A stretch of DNA of 64,000 bases from Microbacterium oleivorans (GCF_023715745.1 NZ_JAMBOV010000007.1:62001-126000), one strand, 5' to 3'. Shown: positions 33,703 through 42,481, counted from the stretch's first letter. A program made the numbers and translations. Notes: generated by a model not told the origin, from the sequence alone.

Positions 33703-34712
33703 GCGCCAGCGGTCCGCTCGCGCCCCTGCGAGATCGTGAGCGGATCGCGCGCCCGATCCCCTTGCACCAGCGCCGCGAGGCGATCGAGCTCTACGACCGT
33801 GTCGGTGGACGGGCGGTACCCGAGCGCGGAGATGTTCTCCCGGACCCGGTCGGCGCGACGCGTGCCGGGAATCGCCGCGAGCGCCACACCGAGCGCATCC
33901 GCCCGGCCGTACAGCCAGGCCAATGCGAGCTGAGCCGGGCTCACTCCCTCGGCATCTGCGAGTCGCCGCACCGTATCGACGATCACCCCGTTGGAGCGGA
34001 GGCGCTCCGCGTCGAACCTCGGGAAGTTGCGACGGCTGTCGGACGAATCGGGCGGCGAATCCGTGCTGACGGCACCGGTCAGGAAACCTCGCCCGAGCGG
34101 CGAGTAGGCGACGAAGCCCACTCCCCTGTCCACTGCCGCAGGGATGACGTGATCCTCGACGTCCCTGCTCCAGATCGACCATTCACTCTGCACGGCCGCG
34201 ATGGGGTGCACGGTGTGAGCACGCGCGAGCTCCGCAGCCGTCGCCTCACTCAGGCCGATGTGGCCGATCAGTCCGTCATCGACGAGCTCTGCCATCGCGC
34301 CCACGGTGTCCTCGATCGGCACCCGGGGGTCGACCCGGTGGTAGTAGTACAGGTCGATGCGTTCCACACCGAGCCTCCGGAGGCTCCGGCGCGCGGCCGC
34401 ACGGACGTAGGGCTTGTCTCCGCGGACCCGCAGACCGTCGGCATCCGGGTCGGCAAGGAACCCGAACTTCGACGCGAGGACGACTTCGTCCCGCCGGGCA
34501 CGGACCACACGTCCGACCAGTTCTTCGTTCGCGCCGTTGCCGTAGATGTCGGCGGTGTCGATGAGGGATGCCCCTGCGTCGATGGCGGCGTGAAGGGTGG
34601 CGATCGACTCCTGTTCATCCGCCGGCCCGTAGGCGTGTGTGAGCGACATCGTCCCGAAGCCCTGGGCAGGAACGATGAGCCCATCGCCGAGCGTGATCGA
34701 GGGAAGGGTCAT
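33699..34712 (-). CDS. Aldo/keto reductase
   Basis: A 337-residue TIM-barrel NADPH-dependent oxidoreductase. The catalytic tetrad residues are visible in LIDTADIYGNGANEE (Asp, Tyr), VLASKFG (Lys) and YYYHRVDP (His). The overall form matches AKR13-type proteins (AYGPADEQESIATLHAAID). It is sandwiched by ATGA overlaps between two DszC-like genes, so it is part of the sulfur operon and probably reduces an aldehyde left after C-S cleavage; that role is inferred. Confidence 0.88.
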   Translation of the reverse strand: MTLPSITLGDGLIVPAQGFGTMSLTHAYGPADEQESIATLHAAIDAGASLIDTADIYGNGANEELVGRVVRARRDEVVLASKFGFLADPDADGLRVRGDKPYVRAAARRSLRRLGVERIDLYYYHRVDPRVPIEDTVGAMAELVDDGLIGHIGLSEATAAELARAHTVHPIAAVQSEWSIWSRDVEDHVIPAAVDRGVGFVAYSPLGRGFLTGAVSTDSPPDSSDSRRNFPRFDAERLRSNGVIVDTVRRLADAEGVSPAQLALAWLYGRADALGVALAAIPGTRRADRVRENISALGYRPSTDTVVELDRLAALVQGDRARDPLTISQGRERTAGA

Positions 34713-35878
34713 CGGGATGCCTCCGAGCGGTCCGCGGCGGGCGCCCGCCAGTCGGGGAGGTCGCCGGTCAGAGCGAACTGCCCGAGCGCACGGGTCCGCT
34801 GGATGACCGGGTTGTGGGACGCGATCGTGCGGACGTTGCGCCAGTGCCGATCAAGGGCGTAGGCGTTGCCGACCGCCGAGGCTCCGCCGACCTCGAACAG
34901 CCGGGTCGTCGCATCCAGCACGAGCCGAGGGACGAGCTCCTGCAGTCGGAACACGTCGAATTGGATGTCGCGCATGCGCTCGACGCTGGCGCGCGACTCC
35001 GAGGCGTCCTCGAGGTCGGCGGCGACCGACAGCACCAGTCGTCGCGCGGTCGCTGCGGCGACGCTGAGTTCGCCCACCACGAGCTGGACCAGCGGATCCT
35101 CCCGGGGCAGGGTCTCGCCGGCGAACCCGAAGGTGCGACGGCGCGGCGTCACGAAGGCGACGGTGTCGTCGAGAGCGCGCTGCGCGATTCCTGCGATGAC
35201 GGCGATGAGCGCCAGCTGGAGAACCGACCCGAGGTGATGCCACCGCGCACCGGCGGGATCACCGGAGGGCGGAACGATGCCGTCCTCGCCGACCGGTACC
35301 CGGTCGAAGACGGTGGTGCCGCTGCCGGTGAGCACCTGACCGAAACCGTCCCAATCATCGGTCGAACGCACTCCGTCGTGGTGCGCCGACACCGTGACGG
35401 CGACCCGCTCGTCGCCGTCCAGCGCCGCCAGATGGATCCAGTCGGCATAGATGCTGCCGGTCGTGTAGTACTTCGTGCCCGACAGGACGGGCGATCCAGC
35501 GGACCGGTCGATGCGGGTTTCGAGCCGAGCGGTGTCGTGACGCTCCGACTGGGCGTTGCCGACGAAGTCGCCCGCGAGGACACGCGCGAACCACGGTGCC
35601 GCGACGGCCGCAGGCTGCTGTCGAAGCGACTCCACGAAGGCGATGTGACCGCGCCAGACATGGCCCAGACTCGCGTCGGCGCTGGCGAGACGGATGAGGC
35701 GGGCGAACAGCGCCTCGAGGCGCAGGGGCGACCCGCCGAAGGCCTCCGGCACCCTCCACGCGCCGAAGCCGATCTCACGCAGCTCGGCGAGTTCTACCGT
35801 CAGCAGACAGCGCTCGCGCTCCCGGCGTGCGGCGTCAGGGGCGACGCGGGCCACGAACTCGTCGAAGTCCAGGGTCAT
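34709..35878 (-). CDS. Acyl-CoA dehydrogenase-like flavoprotein (DszC/SfnB type), copy 2
   Basis: A 389-residue relative of copy 1. It has the same blocks (LSGTKYYTTGSIYADWIHLAA; DDWDGFGQVLTGSGTTVFD; EVGGASAVGNAYALDRHWRN then VRTIASHNP). Sequence is clearly diverged from copy 1, so the two may oxidise successive intermediates or form a heteromer. The gene overlaps the permease gene and the aldo/keto reductase by 4 bp on each side. There is no signal peptide. Calling it a sulfur-compound monooxygenase rests on motif resemblance and on the linked ABC transporter. Confidence 0.83.
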   Translation of the reverse strand: MTLDFDEFVARVAPDAARRERERCLLTVELAELREIGFGAWRVPEAFGGSPLRLEALFARLIRLASADASLGHVWRGHIAFVESLRQQPAAVAAPWFARVLAGDFVGNAQSERHDTARLETRIDRSAGSPVLSGTKYYTTGSIYADWIHLAALDGDERVAVTVSAHHDGVRSTDDWDGFGQVLTGSGTTVFDRVPVGEDGIVPPSGDPAGARWHHLGSVLQLALIAVIAGIAQRALDDTVAFVTPRRRTFGFAGETLPREDPLVQLVVGELSVAAATARRLVLSVAADLEDASESRASVERMRDIQFDVFRLQELVPRLVLDATTRLFEVGGASAVGNAYALDRHWRNVRTIASHNPVIQRTRALGQFALTGDLPDWRAPAADRSEASR

Positions 35879-36540
35879 CGGTGCATCACCTTCCGAGCCA
35901 CCGCATTGCCGAGAATTTGCGCCGCCTGGACGAGGGCGATGAGGACGAGGACGACGATCGCCACGGAGATCCAGTCGAAGCGCTGGTACCCGTAGTTCAT
36001 CGCGAGCGACCCGAGCCCGCCTCCCCCGAGGACGCCTGCCACCGCCGTCGCGTCGACGAGCGCGACGAGGATGTAGGTCAGTCCCAGCGTCAGAGGGCCG
36101 AGCGCCTCCGGCACCACGATGGAGAACAGCACGCGCGCAGGGCTCGCCCCCATCGCCGCGCCGGCCTCGATCGACCCGGGGCTGACCGCGACCAGGTTCG
36201 ACTCCGAGACGCGGGCGATGGCGACGCACGCCACGATGATGAGCGGGATCGTCTGCGGCAGCGGACCCAGCCCCGTTCCGAAGATGACGCGCGTGAGCGG
36301 GATGACCGCGATGGCGACGATGAGGAACGGGATCGGACGGACGACGTTGATCACGAAGTTGAGCACACCGAAGACGAAGCGGTTCTGCAGCAGATTGCCC
36401 GGACGGCTCGCATAGAGCAGGAGTCCCAACAGGACTCCGATGACGGCAGCGCCGGCGAAGGCGACAGTCACCATGAGGCCGGTCTCGCCGATGGCATGCC
36501 ACAGCCGCGGGAAGAAGGCATCGGGGTCGAAGTCACGCAT
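35875..36540 (-). CDS. metI: Methionine-type ABC transporter permease
   Basis: A 221-residue permease with five or six helices of the MetI family. The ATPase-contact loop is PGSIEAGAAMGASPARVLFS, and the C-terminal GGGGLGSLAMNYGYQRFDW stretch is typical of MetI. I chose the ATG at 36540, after a GGAGG ribosome site, starting MRDFDPDAFFPRLW; it overlaps metN by 8 bp. Substrate could be methionine, its oxides or another small organosulfur compound. Confidence 0.88.
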   Translation of the reverse strand: MRDFDPDAFFPRLWHAIGETGLMVTVAFAGAAVIGVLLGLLLYASRPGNLLQNRFVFGVLNFVINVVRPIPFLIVAIAVIPLTRVIFGTGLGPLPQTIPLIIVACVAIARVSESNLVAVSPGSIEAGAAMGASPARVLFSIVVPEALGPLTLGLTYILVALVDATAVAGVLGGGGLGSLAMNYGYQRFDWISVAIVVLVLIALVQAAQILGNAVARKVMHR

Positions 36541-37582
36541 GAGACACCTCCGGTACGCGTGCGTCGAGCGCGGTGACGGAAGTGGTCCGCCGCAGTCCGG
36601 CGATCGCGGCATCCACCGCCTCATCGGCGCCGATCAGCTCGACGGTCAGACTGCCGAACAGGCGCCCTTGCAGCTCGTCGACGCCTCCGAAGACGACGTT
36701 GAAGTCGACGCCGTGGTCGCGGGCCACCTGGGAGAGGAACGGATGATTGGTGTCCCGGTCCTCGACGTGCAGCTGCACGAGTCGGCCGTGGTGGACGGCG
36801 CGGATCTTCTCGAGCGCGTCGGGCGACGGGATGTGGTGCAGGACGGATGAGACGAATCGTCGAGTCGTCGGATGCTGCGGCGCGGAGAAGACGTCGTAGA
36901 CGCTGCCGTGCTCCACGACCTCACCGTCCTCCATGACGGCCACCTTGTCGGCGATCTCGCGGATCACGTCGATCTCGTGGGTCACGAGCAGGATCGTGAC
37001 GCCGTACTCCTCGTTGACTCTGCGGAGGAGGTCGAGGACCTCACCGGTGGTCTGGGGGTCCAGGGCACTGGTCGCCTCGTCGGAGATGAGGACGTCGGGA
37101 CGGGTGGCGAGAGCACGGGCGATGCCGACGCGCTGCTTCTGTCCGCCGGAGAGCTGCGACGGGTAGGACAGCGCTTTGTCCGTGAGCCCGACGAAGCGCA
37201 GGAGCTCCTCGACGCGGTCCAGCGTCTCGTCCGCGGAGAGGCCCGCGAGCCGCAAGGGGTAGGCGATGTTCTTGTAGACGTTCCGCGATTCCAGCAGGTT
37301 GAACTGCTGGAACACCATGCCGATGCTCTGGCGCGCGGCGTACAGCGCCTTGCCCTGCAGGGCGGAGATCTCCCGCCCGTCGACGACGACGCGGCCGCTG
37401 GTGGGTCGCTCGAGCGCATTGACGGTACGCAGAAGGGTGGACTTGCCGGCGCCGGAGAATCCGACGATGCCGAAGATCTCGCCCTTCTCCACAGTCAGGC
37501 TGACGTCATTCAGGGCGGTGAAGGTGCGCCCCTTCACCGTGAAGGACTTGGAGACGTTCTCGAACGATATGGCGGTGCTCAT
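36533..37582 (-). CDS. metN: Methionine-type ABC transporter ATP-binding protein
   Basis: A 349-residue ATPase with Walker A GFSGAGKST (41-49), signature LSGGQ (144-148), Walker B VLISDE (164-169) and a C-terminal NIL domain (from about residue 265). In E. coli MetN this domain senses internal methionine and shuts the importer (transinhibition), so the same feedback is likely here. It energises the MetI permease that follows. An 81-bp gap separates it from metQ. Confidence 0.92.
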   Translation of the reverse strand: MSTAISFENVSKSFTVKGRTFTALNDVSLTVEKGEIFGIVGFSGAGKSTLLRTVNALERPTSGRVVVDGREISALQGKALYAARQSIGMVFQQFNLLESRNVYKNIAYPLRLAGLSADETLDRVEELLRFVGLTDKALSYPSQLSGGQKQRVGIARALATRPDVLISDEATSALDPQTTGEVLDLLRRVNEEYGVTILLVTHEIDVIREIADKVAVMEDGEVVEHGSVYDVFSAPQHPTTRRFVSSVLHHIPSPDALEKIRAVHHGRLVQLHVEDRDTNHPFLSQVARDHGVDFNVVFGGVDELQGRLFGSLTVELIGADEAVDAAIAGLRRTTSVTALDARVPEVSHA

Positions 37583-37663
37583 GGCTGCTCTTCTCCGGTC
37601 GAAGGGGGTCGCGGCGGACGAGTGTCCACCACGACCCCGAGAGGGATGTCGCGGGCGGCGGGC

Positions 37664-38653
37664 CTATACGGAGCCTGCCTGCTCCTCGAGATCGGCCAGC
37701 TTCGCGCGGAGCTTCTCGATGGGCACGTCGACCAGAACAGTCGTATCGGCGTTCTCCGCCACATTCGCCTCGGCGACGCGGTCGTCCGCGTAGACCTCCT
37801 TGAGGATCGCCCACGCCGGGTCGTCCTTGTTGTCGTCGCGGGTGGCGATGACGTTCACGTAGGGGAGGTTCTGCTCGGAGAGCGAGTCGTCGAGGAACAG
37901 TGCGTCATCGGTCGTGATGCCCTGGCTGGGGTCGAAGTACGAGGTGCCCACGACCACCGCCGCAAGGCTCGGGTCGTCGAACTGCTGCGCGATCGACGTG
38001 GCGGCGATCTCCACGAACTGGAGGTTCTTCGGGTTCCCGGTCACGTCGTCGGTCGAGGGGAAGTCGCCCTTGTCGTCCGAGAGCTCGATCAGGCCCGCTG
38101 CTTCGAGGATGTTCAGCGCGCGACCGCCGTTGGACGGGTCGTCCGGAATGGCGATCTTCGCGCCGTCGGGCACGTCCTCGACCGCGTCCAGGGAGGCCGA
38201 GAAGATGCCCCACTGCGTGATGAGGGTGGAGAAGACAGGAGTCAGGTCCTCGTTGTTCTCGGCGTTGAACGCGCTCAGGTAGAGGATGTGCTGGAAGGCG
38301 TTGGCGTCGACCGTACCGGCCGCGAGCTCGGTGTTCGGAAGCACCCAGTCCTGCACGTTGACCCATTCGATGTCGAGGCCCTTCTCGGCCGCGACCTCCT
38401 TGATCGTGTCCTGGAACGGGCTGTCCTCGGACACGGCGATCTTGACGCTGATGGGCTCCGCCGCAGCTGCGGGCTCACCGGCTGCGCCGGCAGCCGGAGC
38501 GCGGAACGCGGTGGTGGCGAACACGACGCCGCCCACGATGGCGGCGACGGCGACCACTCCGATGGCGACGGAGAGCACGACGCGAGTGCGCTTCTTCTCT
38601 CCGGCGACCGCTGTCCGGAGGTCGTTCTGTGGGTGCTGGGGCTGGTCGGACAT
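37664..38653 (-). CDS. metQ: MetQ/NlpA-type substrate-binding protein, membrane anchored
   Basis: A 329-residue binding protein of the NlpA/MetQ family (VKIAVSEDSPFQDTIKEVA; AFQHILYLSAFNAENN; AKIAIPDDPSNGGRALNIL). MetQ proteins are usually lipoproteins, but no lipobox and no cysteine is visible. Residues 23-48 form a hydrophobic helix after a basic stretch (GEKKRTRVVLSVAIG), so it is probably held by an uncleaved anchor. A Pro/Ala-rich linker precedes the binding domain. It is the first gene of the sulfur operon. Confidence 0.85.
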   Translation of the reverse strand: MSDQPQHPQNDLRTAVAGEKKRTRVVLSVAIGVVAVAAIVGGVVFATTAFRAPAAGAAGEPAAAAEPISVKIAVSEDSPFQDTIKEVAAEKGLDIEWVNVQDWVLPNTELAAGTVDANAFQHILYLSAFNAENNEDLTPVFSTLITQWGIFSASLDAVEDVPDGAKIAIPDDPSNGGRALNILEAAGLIELSDDKGDFPSTDDVTGNPKNLQFVEIAATSIAQQFDDPSLAAVVVGTSYFDPSQGITTDDALFLDDSLSEQNLPYVNVIATRDDNKDDPAWAILKEVYADDRVAEANVAENADTTVLVDVPIEKLRAKLADLEEQAGSV

Positions 38654-38715
38654 GGTGCGGCGTTCCTTCGTGCGAGCTGTGGGTGTGTGGCTGAGACACA
38701 TTCCTAACCCGCGGG

Positions 38716-38734
38716 GCACCGGCCCGTCCGGTGC
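38716..38734. other. Stem-loop in the metQ leader region
   Basis: GCACCGG and CCGGTGC form a perfect 7-bp stem with loop CCCGT, about 63 nt upstream of metQ. It may be an attenuator or protein site. I did not find the conserved core of a known SAM riboswitch, but only part of the sequence could be judged by eye. Confidence 0.35.
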
Positions 38735-38836
38735 GGGACGTTCCGTGACGAGCCGTTACCGCGTCTTACGCCAGAAGTTGAAGGTCCGCCGCCCTCGCCG
38801 CGATTCCCGACGGCAGGATGAATGCTTCAGCGATAG

Positions 38837-38859
38837 TTTCGCTAGGGCGTCTAGCGAAA
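38837..38859. promoter_or_regulatory. Operator TTTCGCTAG-N5-CTAGCGAAA
   Basis: A perfect 9-bp inverted repeat with a 5-bp spacer lies just upstream of the -10 hexamer at 38866, in the position of the -35 box. A bound protein would block or activate the small gene at 38879. The regulator is not identified. Confidence 0.7.
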
Positions 38860-38865
38860 TGAGGG

Positions 38866-38871
38866 TATCGT
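38866..38871 (+). promoter_or_regulatory. -10 hexamer TATCGT, leaderless start
   Basis: TATCGT ends 7 nt before GTG 38879. Confidence 0.5.
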
Positions 38872-38878
38872 CGCCGGG

Positions 38879-39139
38879 GTGACCGAGCCGGAGAAGCCCC
38901 AGACGACGATCGCCGTCGACGGCGCCGTCTTCCGGCTCGCGGACGACACCGATGTGGACGAATTGGCGAGGAGTGTCGCCGCGGCTGCCAGATCCGGAGC
39001 GGAGTTCGTCACCTTTCAGACACCGGAAGCCGTCGACGTGCGGCTGCTCATCACCTCGATCAGCACGGTGAGTATCGCCACGCAGCAGACGGCCGCGAGC
39101 TGGGAGCCGATGCCGGCCACGCCGTGGGAATGGGAATGA
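38879..39139 (+). CDS. Uncharacterised 86-residue protein
   Basis: A small acidic protein (TIAVDGAVFRLADDTDVDEL at its start, then VDVRLLITSISTVSIATQQT) without signal peptide or membrane segment. I recall similar short proteins of unknown function in Microbacteriaceae, where an N-terminal beta-strand pair is followed by a helix and a beta hairpin. The GTG start lies 7 nt after a -10 hexamer behind a palindromic operator. It is first of three small plus-strand genes in a row (38879, 39173, 39623). Confidence 0.65.
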   Translation: MTEPEKPQTTIAVDGAVFRLADDTDVDELARSVAAAARSGAEFVTFQTPEAVDVRLLITSISTVSIATQQTAASWEPMPATPWEWE

Positions 39140-39172
39140 CCGAACGGCTCCCCCGAATGGCATGATGCACTC

Positions 39173-39553
39173 GTGGAAGAACGTCCTGCACCGGTGCCCG
39201 CGCGGTCGAAGGCCCTTCTGGAAGCATGGGTGAGGGAGTTCCTCGCAGAGAGCGCGGCGCACGGGGTGACGATCAAGGTCGCTGTTCAGGACGGCTCGGA
39301 GGGTCGTGACACAGGATTGGTCGTCGTCGATCTCGGCAATGGCGGCGCAGAGGTCTACATGCAGCCCGCCAGCCTCGACAACACGCGGTGGGAGACGACG
39401 CTCACCTCCCGCCCGGGCGATCTGACCCTGTCGCCGATGAAGTTGGCGGCGATCGCGGCGGAGGTGGCTGTCGCCAGCGACCTCTGCCTGTTCCTGCAGT
39501 TCAAGTCGCTCGAATGGGATCGGATGAGCGGCATGCACGTCGACGATGCGTAG
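39173..39553 (+). CDS. Uncharacterised 126-residue protein, family member B
   Basis: The most diverged of four related proteins in this window. It keeps the common blocks: RSKALLEAWVREF, IKVAVQDGSEGRDTGLVVVDL and a C-terminal helix (AAEVAVASDLCLFLQFKS). It has an N-terminal extension (EERPAPVPA) and a different tail. The GTG start has neither a clear ribosome site nor a -10 box at the leaderless distance, so it may be read through from the gene 33 bp upstream. Function unknown. Confidence 0.68.
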   Translation: MEERPAPVPARSKALLEAWVREFLAESAAHGVTIKVAVQDGSEGRDTGLVVVDLGNGGAEVYMQPASLDNTRWETTLTSRPGDLTLSPMKLAAIAAEVAVASDLCLFLQFKSLEWDRMSGMHVDDA

Positions 39554-39622
39554 AAGCGCGGCTGATGTGAGACGAAGTCAACCCCCTGCTGCGCGGGGCA
39601 CCGTGTCGCCGAGCCTGCCGAG

Positions 39623-39970
39623 GTGGGACGCATAACGATCGGCAACGCATCAGTGAAACTCGAGGATCGGGTGATCGCTCACCTCGAACTGGTGATCGTC
39701 ACGAAGCTGCGCCGGGGTGAGCCGTTCATCTTCACGTGGAGTCACGACGTGAGCCTCGGCGGCGGGCGCGAATCGAAGTGGGTGCACTCGGCTGCCGACA
39801 TCGACTTCCGGTTCGACACCCGTGCGCGGACGACGATCAACCCGGCGTGGGTCGAGGCGCTGATGTCGTCGGCGAACTCCCCCACCGGGTTGCGGATCGT
39901 CCCCGAACCGGACCCTGCCGCGGAGGTCGACCCGATCGCCGCCGCCAGCTGGCCGACATCCACCATCTGA
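39623..39970 (+). CDS. Small conserved protein (DUF7882-like)
   Basis: A 115-residue protein. The blocks IGNASVKLEDRVIAHLELVI, KLRRGEPFIFTWSHD and INPAWVEALMSSANSPTGLR match a short protein family I know from Microbacteriaceae, sometimes misnamed as a ligase and now listed as a domain of unknown function. It has no catalytic motif, signal or membrane helix. The start is GTG with no obvious ribosome site. It ends 23 bp from the convergent family member C. Confidence 0.7.
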   Translation: MGRITIGNASVKLEDRVIAHLELVIVTKLRRGEPFIFTWSHDVSLGGGRESKWVHSAADIDFRFDTRARTTINPAWVEALMSSANSPTGLRIVPEPDPAAEVDPIAAASWPTSTI

Positions 39971-39993
39971 CCCGGGTCGGACGCATGGTCCCC

Positions 39994-40338
39994 TCAGGCC
40001 GTCGGGGTCGCCTCGTTGTGCGCGACCGACCGGACCTCGAGGTACCCGCAGAGCTCGGCGGCGGTCCCGAGCTCCGCCACGAGAGCGGCCGTCTCCTCGG
40101 CGGTGAGGGCGACCTCGTCGAGCTGCGGCTCGAACACCACGCGCCAGCGTGGATCCTCGCCCATCGGCGGACGCACGTAGACGGTCGTCGACGCGTTCCG
40201 CAAGGGCACGACGACCAGCCCACCGTCGTCCCCCCACGAGTCGTCCTGGATGACGACCTTGATCAGGTCGCCGTCCTCGCGCCCGGACACGAAATCCTCG
40301 AGCCACTGCTGCAGGGTGGCGCGACTGCGGTACGGCAT
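39994..40338 (-). CDS. Uncharacterised 114-residue protein, family member C
   Basis: A close relative of member A: MPYRSRATLQQWLEDF, IKVVIQDDSWGDDGGLVVVP, WRVVFEPQLDEVALTAEE and a C-terminal LVAELGTAAELCGYLEVRS. No known domain, signal or membrane helix. Residues Trp12, Gln-Asp of VIQD and Trp of WRVVFEP are shared with member A. The ATG is preceded by GGAGA. It is a single gene in an area of short genes. Function unknown. Confidence 0.72.
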   Translation of the reverse strand: MPYRSRATLQQWLEDFVSGREDGDLIKVVIQDDSWGDDGGLVVVPLRNASTTVYVRPPMGEDPRWRVVFEPQLDEVALTAEETAALVAELGTAAELCGYLEVRSVAHNEATPTA

Positions 40339-40445
40339 GTCTCCGTCTCTCCGTGGGCGACGGTACCGGTAGACCCGGCGGGGGAGGTCGCGCACTAGCG
40401 CGAGCGTAACACCCTCAGGTGACCTGATACCGGGAGTTTCCGGAC

Positions 40446-41492
40446 TCAGTCCTTCAGCGTCTCGATGTCGATGACGAAGCGGTACCGCACGTCCGAATTC
40501 AGCACCCGCTCGTAGGCTTCGTTGACCTCGTGGGCGCCGATCAGCTCGGTCTCGGGGACGATGCCGTGCTCGGCGCAGAAGTCGAGCATCTCCTGCGTCT
40601 CGGCGATCGACCCGATGCTCGATCCGGCGAACGACCGACGGTTGCCGAACAGGGTGAACACGCGCAGCGGCAGCGGCTCGGGCGGAGCACCGACGTTCAC
40701 CATGGTGCCGTCCAGGCGCAGCATCCGCAGGTAGGAATCGAGCTTCAGCGGCGCACTCACCGTGTTGAGGATGAGGTCGAAGGTGTTGGCCAGGGTGCGG
40801 AAGGTGGCGTCGTCGCTCGTGGCGAAGTAGTGAGCGGCGCCGAACCGGAGGCCATCCTCCTGCTTCGACAGGGTCTGCGAGAGGACCGTCACCTCGGCGC
40901 CCATCGCGGCCGCGATCTTCACACCCAGGTGCCCGAGCCCGCCCATGCCGACGACGGCGACCTTCGAGCCGGGCCCGACCTTCCAGTGCGCGAGCGGCGA
41001 GTACGTGGTGATGCCGGCGCACAGCAGCGGCGCGACCGACTCGTAGGGGAGACCCTCGGGGATGCGGAGCACGAAGTCCTGGTCGACGACGACGTGCGTC
41101 GAGTAGCCGCCCTGCGTGATCGTGCCGTCCCGGTCGACCGAGGCGTACGTCTGCGTGTTGCCCTCCAGGCAGTAGTTCTCCATGCCGGCCCGGCAGTTCT
41201 CGCACTCGCGGCACGAGTTCACCATGCAGCCGACACCGACCCTGTCACCGACCGCGAAATCGGTCACCTCGCTCCCGACCTCGACGACCTCGCCCGCGAT
41301 CTCGTGACCCACGACCTGCGGATACGTGATCGGACCCCAGTCGCCCCGGACGGTGTGGATGTCCGAATGGCAGATCCCGGCGTAGCGGATCGCGATGAGG
41401 ATGTCACGCGGCCCGGTCTCGCGGCGCTCGATCGTCGTGCGGACGAGCGGATCGGTCGCAGAGGGGGCGGCGTACGCGGCGACGGTGGGCAT
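40446..41492 (-). CDS. NAD(P)-dependent zinc alcohol dehydrogenase (YahK/CAD type)
   Basis: A 348-residue MDR oxidoreductase. Catalytic zinc ligands are Cys41 ([10 protein letters not shown]) and His63-Glu64 (VVGHEIAG). Structural zinc ligands are Cys94, 97, 100 and 108. The Rossmann motif is [12 protein letters not shown]. These features match the cinnamyl-alcohol/YahK aldehyde-reductase group, which usually reduces aldehydes with NADPH. The ATG is preceded by AAGGAG. A GGATGCC inverted pair lies in its upstream region. It diverges from an SDR gene. Confidence 0.9.
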   Translation of the reverse strand: MPTVAAYAAPSATDPLVRTTIERRETGPRDILIAIRYAGICHSDIHTVRGDWGPITYPQVVGHEIAGEVVEVGSEVTDFAVGDRVGVGCMVNSCRECENCRAGMENYCLEGNTQTYASVDRDGTITQGGYSTHVVVDQDFVLRIPEGLPYESVAPLLCAGITTYSPLAHWKVGPGSKVAVVGMGGLGHLGVKIAAAMGAEVTVLSQTLSKQEDGLRFGAAHYFATSDDATFRTLANTFDLILNTVSAPLKLDSYLRMLRLDGTMVNVGAPPEPLPLRVFTLFGNRRSFAGSSIGSIAETQEMLDFCAEHGIVPETELIGAHEVNEAYERVLNSDVRYRFVIDIETLKD

Positions 41493-41514
41493 GGATTCTC
41501 CTTGCTGCTCGACA

Positions 41515-41543
41515 GACGGATGCCGCGGGTCGAGGCATCCGTC
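41515..41543. repeat. Inverted GGATGCC pair
   Basis: GACGGATGCC and GGCATCCGTC form a perfect 10-bp inverted repeat with a 9-nt loop, in the leader region of the alcohol dehydrogenase. Both arms contain the heptamer over-represented across the window. Confidence 0.6.
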
Positions 41544-41656
41544 CATTCACACGCTACGCGCGTCGCGATGCGGAATGTCCCCACGCGGAGGTCGTTGCAT
41601 CAAGAGGCGCACCTCTCGCCGCGAAGGTCACGGTGACGCGCGCGAAGGAGGAATCC

Positions 41657-42409
41657 ATGGCTCGGTTCGATGGGAAGACCGCTCTCGTCACGGGAGCAGG
41701 CAGCGGCATCGGCGCGGCGATCGCCCGGGAGCTCGCCGCAGAAGGCGCGTCGGTGGTCGTGACGGACATCAAGCAGGAGGCCGCCGAGGCGGTCGTGCGG
41801 CAGATCACGGATGCCGGGGGCGCGGCATCCGCCTTCGTGCAGAACACCGCGAAGTGGCAGGACGCCGAGGCGGCCGTGCACTTCGCCCAGGAGACCTACG
41901 GTGGTCTCCACCTCGCCGTGAACAACGCCGGCATCGGCGCCCCGCCGCAGAGCATCGGCGACTACGACGTCGAAGCCTGGGATCGCGTGCGCGCGGTGGA
42001 TCTCGACGGCGTCTTCTATGGGCTGAAGTTCCAGCTGCCCGCCATCGTCGCTGCCGGCGGCGGGGCCGTCGTCAACATGGCGTCGGTCCTCGGCTCGGTC
42101 GGCATCGCCCAGAACGCGGCTTACGTGGCCAGCAAGCACGCCCTCGTCGGGCTGACGAAGGTCGCCGCGCTCGAGTACACCGCGCAGGGCGTCCGCACGA
42201 ACGCGGTCGGTCCCGGCTTCATCGACACGCCCCTCGTGCGCGCGAGCCTCTCCGGAGATGCCCTCGCGGCGCTGGAGAAGGAGCACGCGGCGGGTCGCCT
42301 GGGAACGGATGCCGAGGTGGCGGCGCTCACGCTCTTCCTGCTGAGCGACGCGGCATCCTTCATCTCCGGCAGCTACCACCTCGTCGACGGCGGCTACTCC
42401 GCGCACTGA
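41657..42409 (+). CDS. Short-chain dehydrogenase/reductase
   Basis: A 250-residue classical SDR. The cofactor motif is TGAGSGIG (12-19), the NNAG motif is at 89-92, and the catalytic triad is Ser143, Tyr156 and Lys160 (YVASK). Asp37 after the second strand (VVTDIKQ) suggests NAD(H) preference. The ATG at 41657 has an ideal AAGGAGG site; an upstream in-frame start has none. Substrate unknown. Confidence 0.92.
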   Translation: MARFDGKTALVTGAGSGIGAAIARELAAEGASVVVTDIKQEAAEAVVRQITDAGGAASAFVQNTAKWQDAEAAVHFAQETYGGLHLAVNNAGIGAPPQSIGDYDVEAWDRVRAVDLDGVFYGLKFQLPAIVAAGGGAVVNMASVLGSVGIAQNAAYVASKHALVGLTKVAALEYTAQGVRTNAVGPGFIDTPLVRASLSGDALAALEKEHAAGRLGTDAEVAALTLFLLSDAASFISGSYHLVDGGYSAH

Positions 42410-42481
42410 CGCGACGCGGTCTCGTCCCCGGCGATGGGTATCGTCGAAGACGAGACCGCGCACCGACGCCGGGAGGCCCCG

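Noticed and set aside
32509..35878. Fatty-acid beta-oxidation genes
   Set aside because: The acyl-CoA-dehydrogenase-like proteins have the DszC-type DRHWRN motif and are coupled to a sulfur-type transporter and monooxygenase, with no thiolase or hydratase nearby.
38654..38878. SAM riboswitch upstream of metQ
   Set aside because: A 7-bp stem-loop is present, but I could not find the conserved core of a SAM-I, SAM-II or SAM-IV riboswitch; a covariance-model scan would be decisive.
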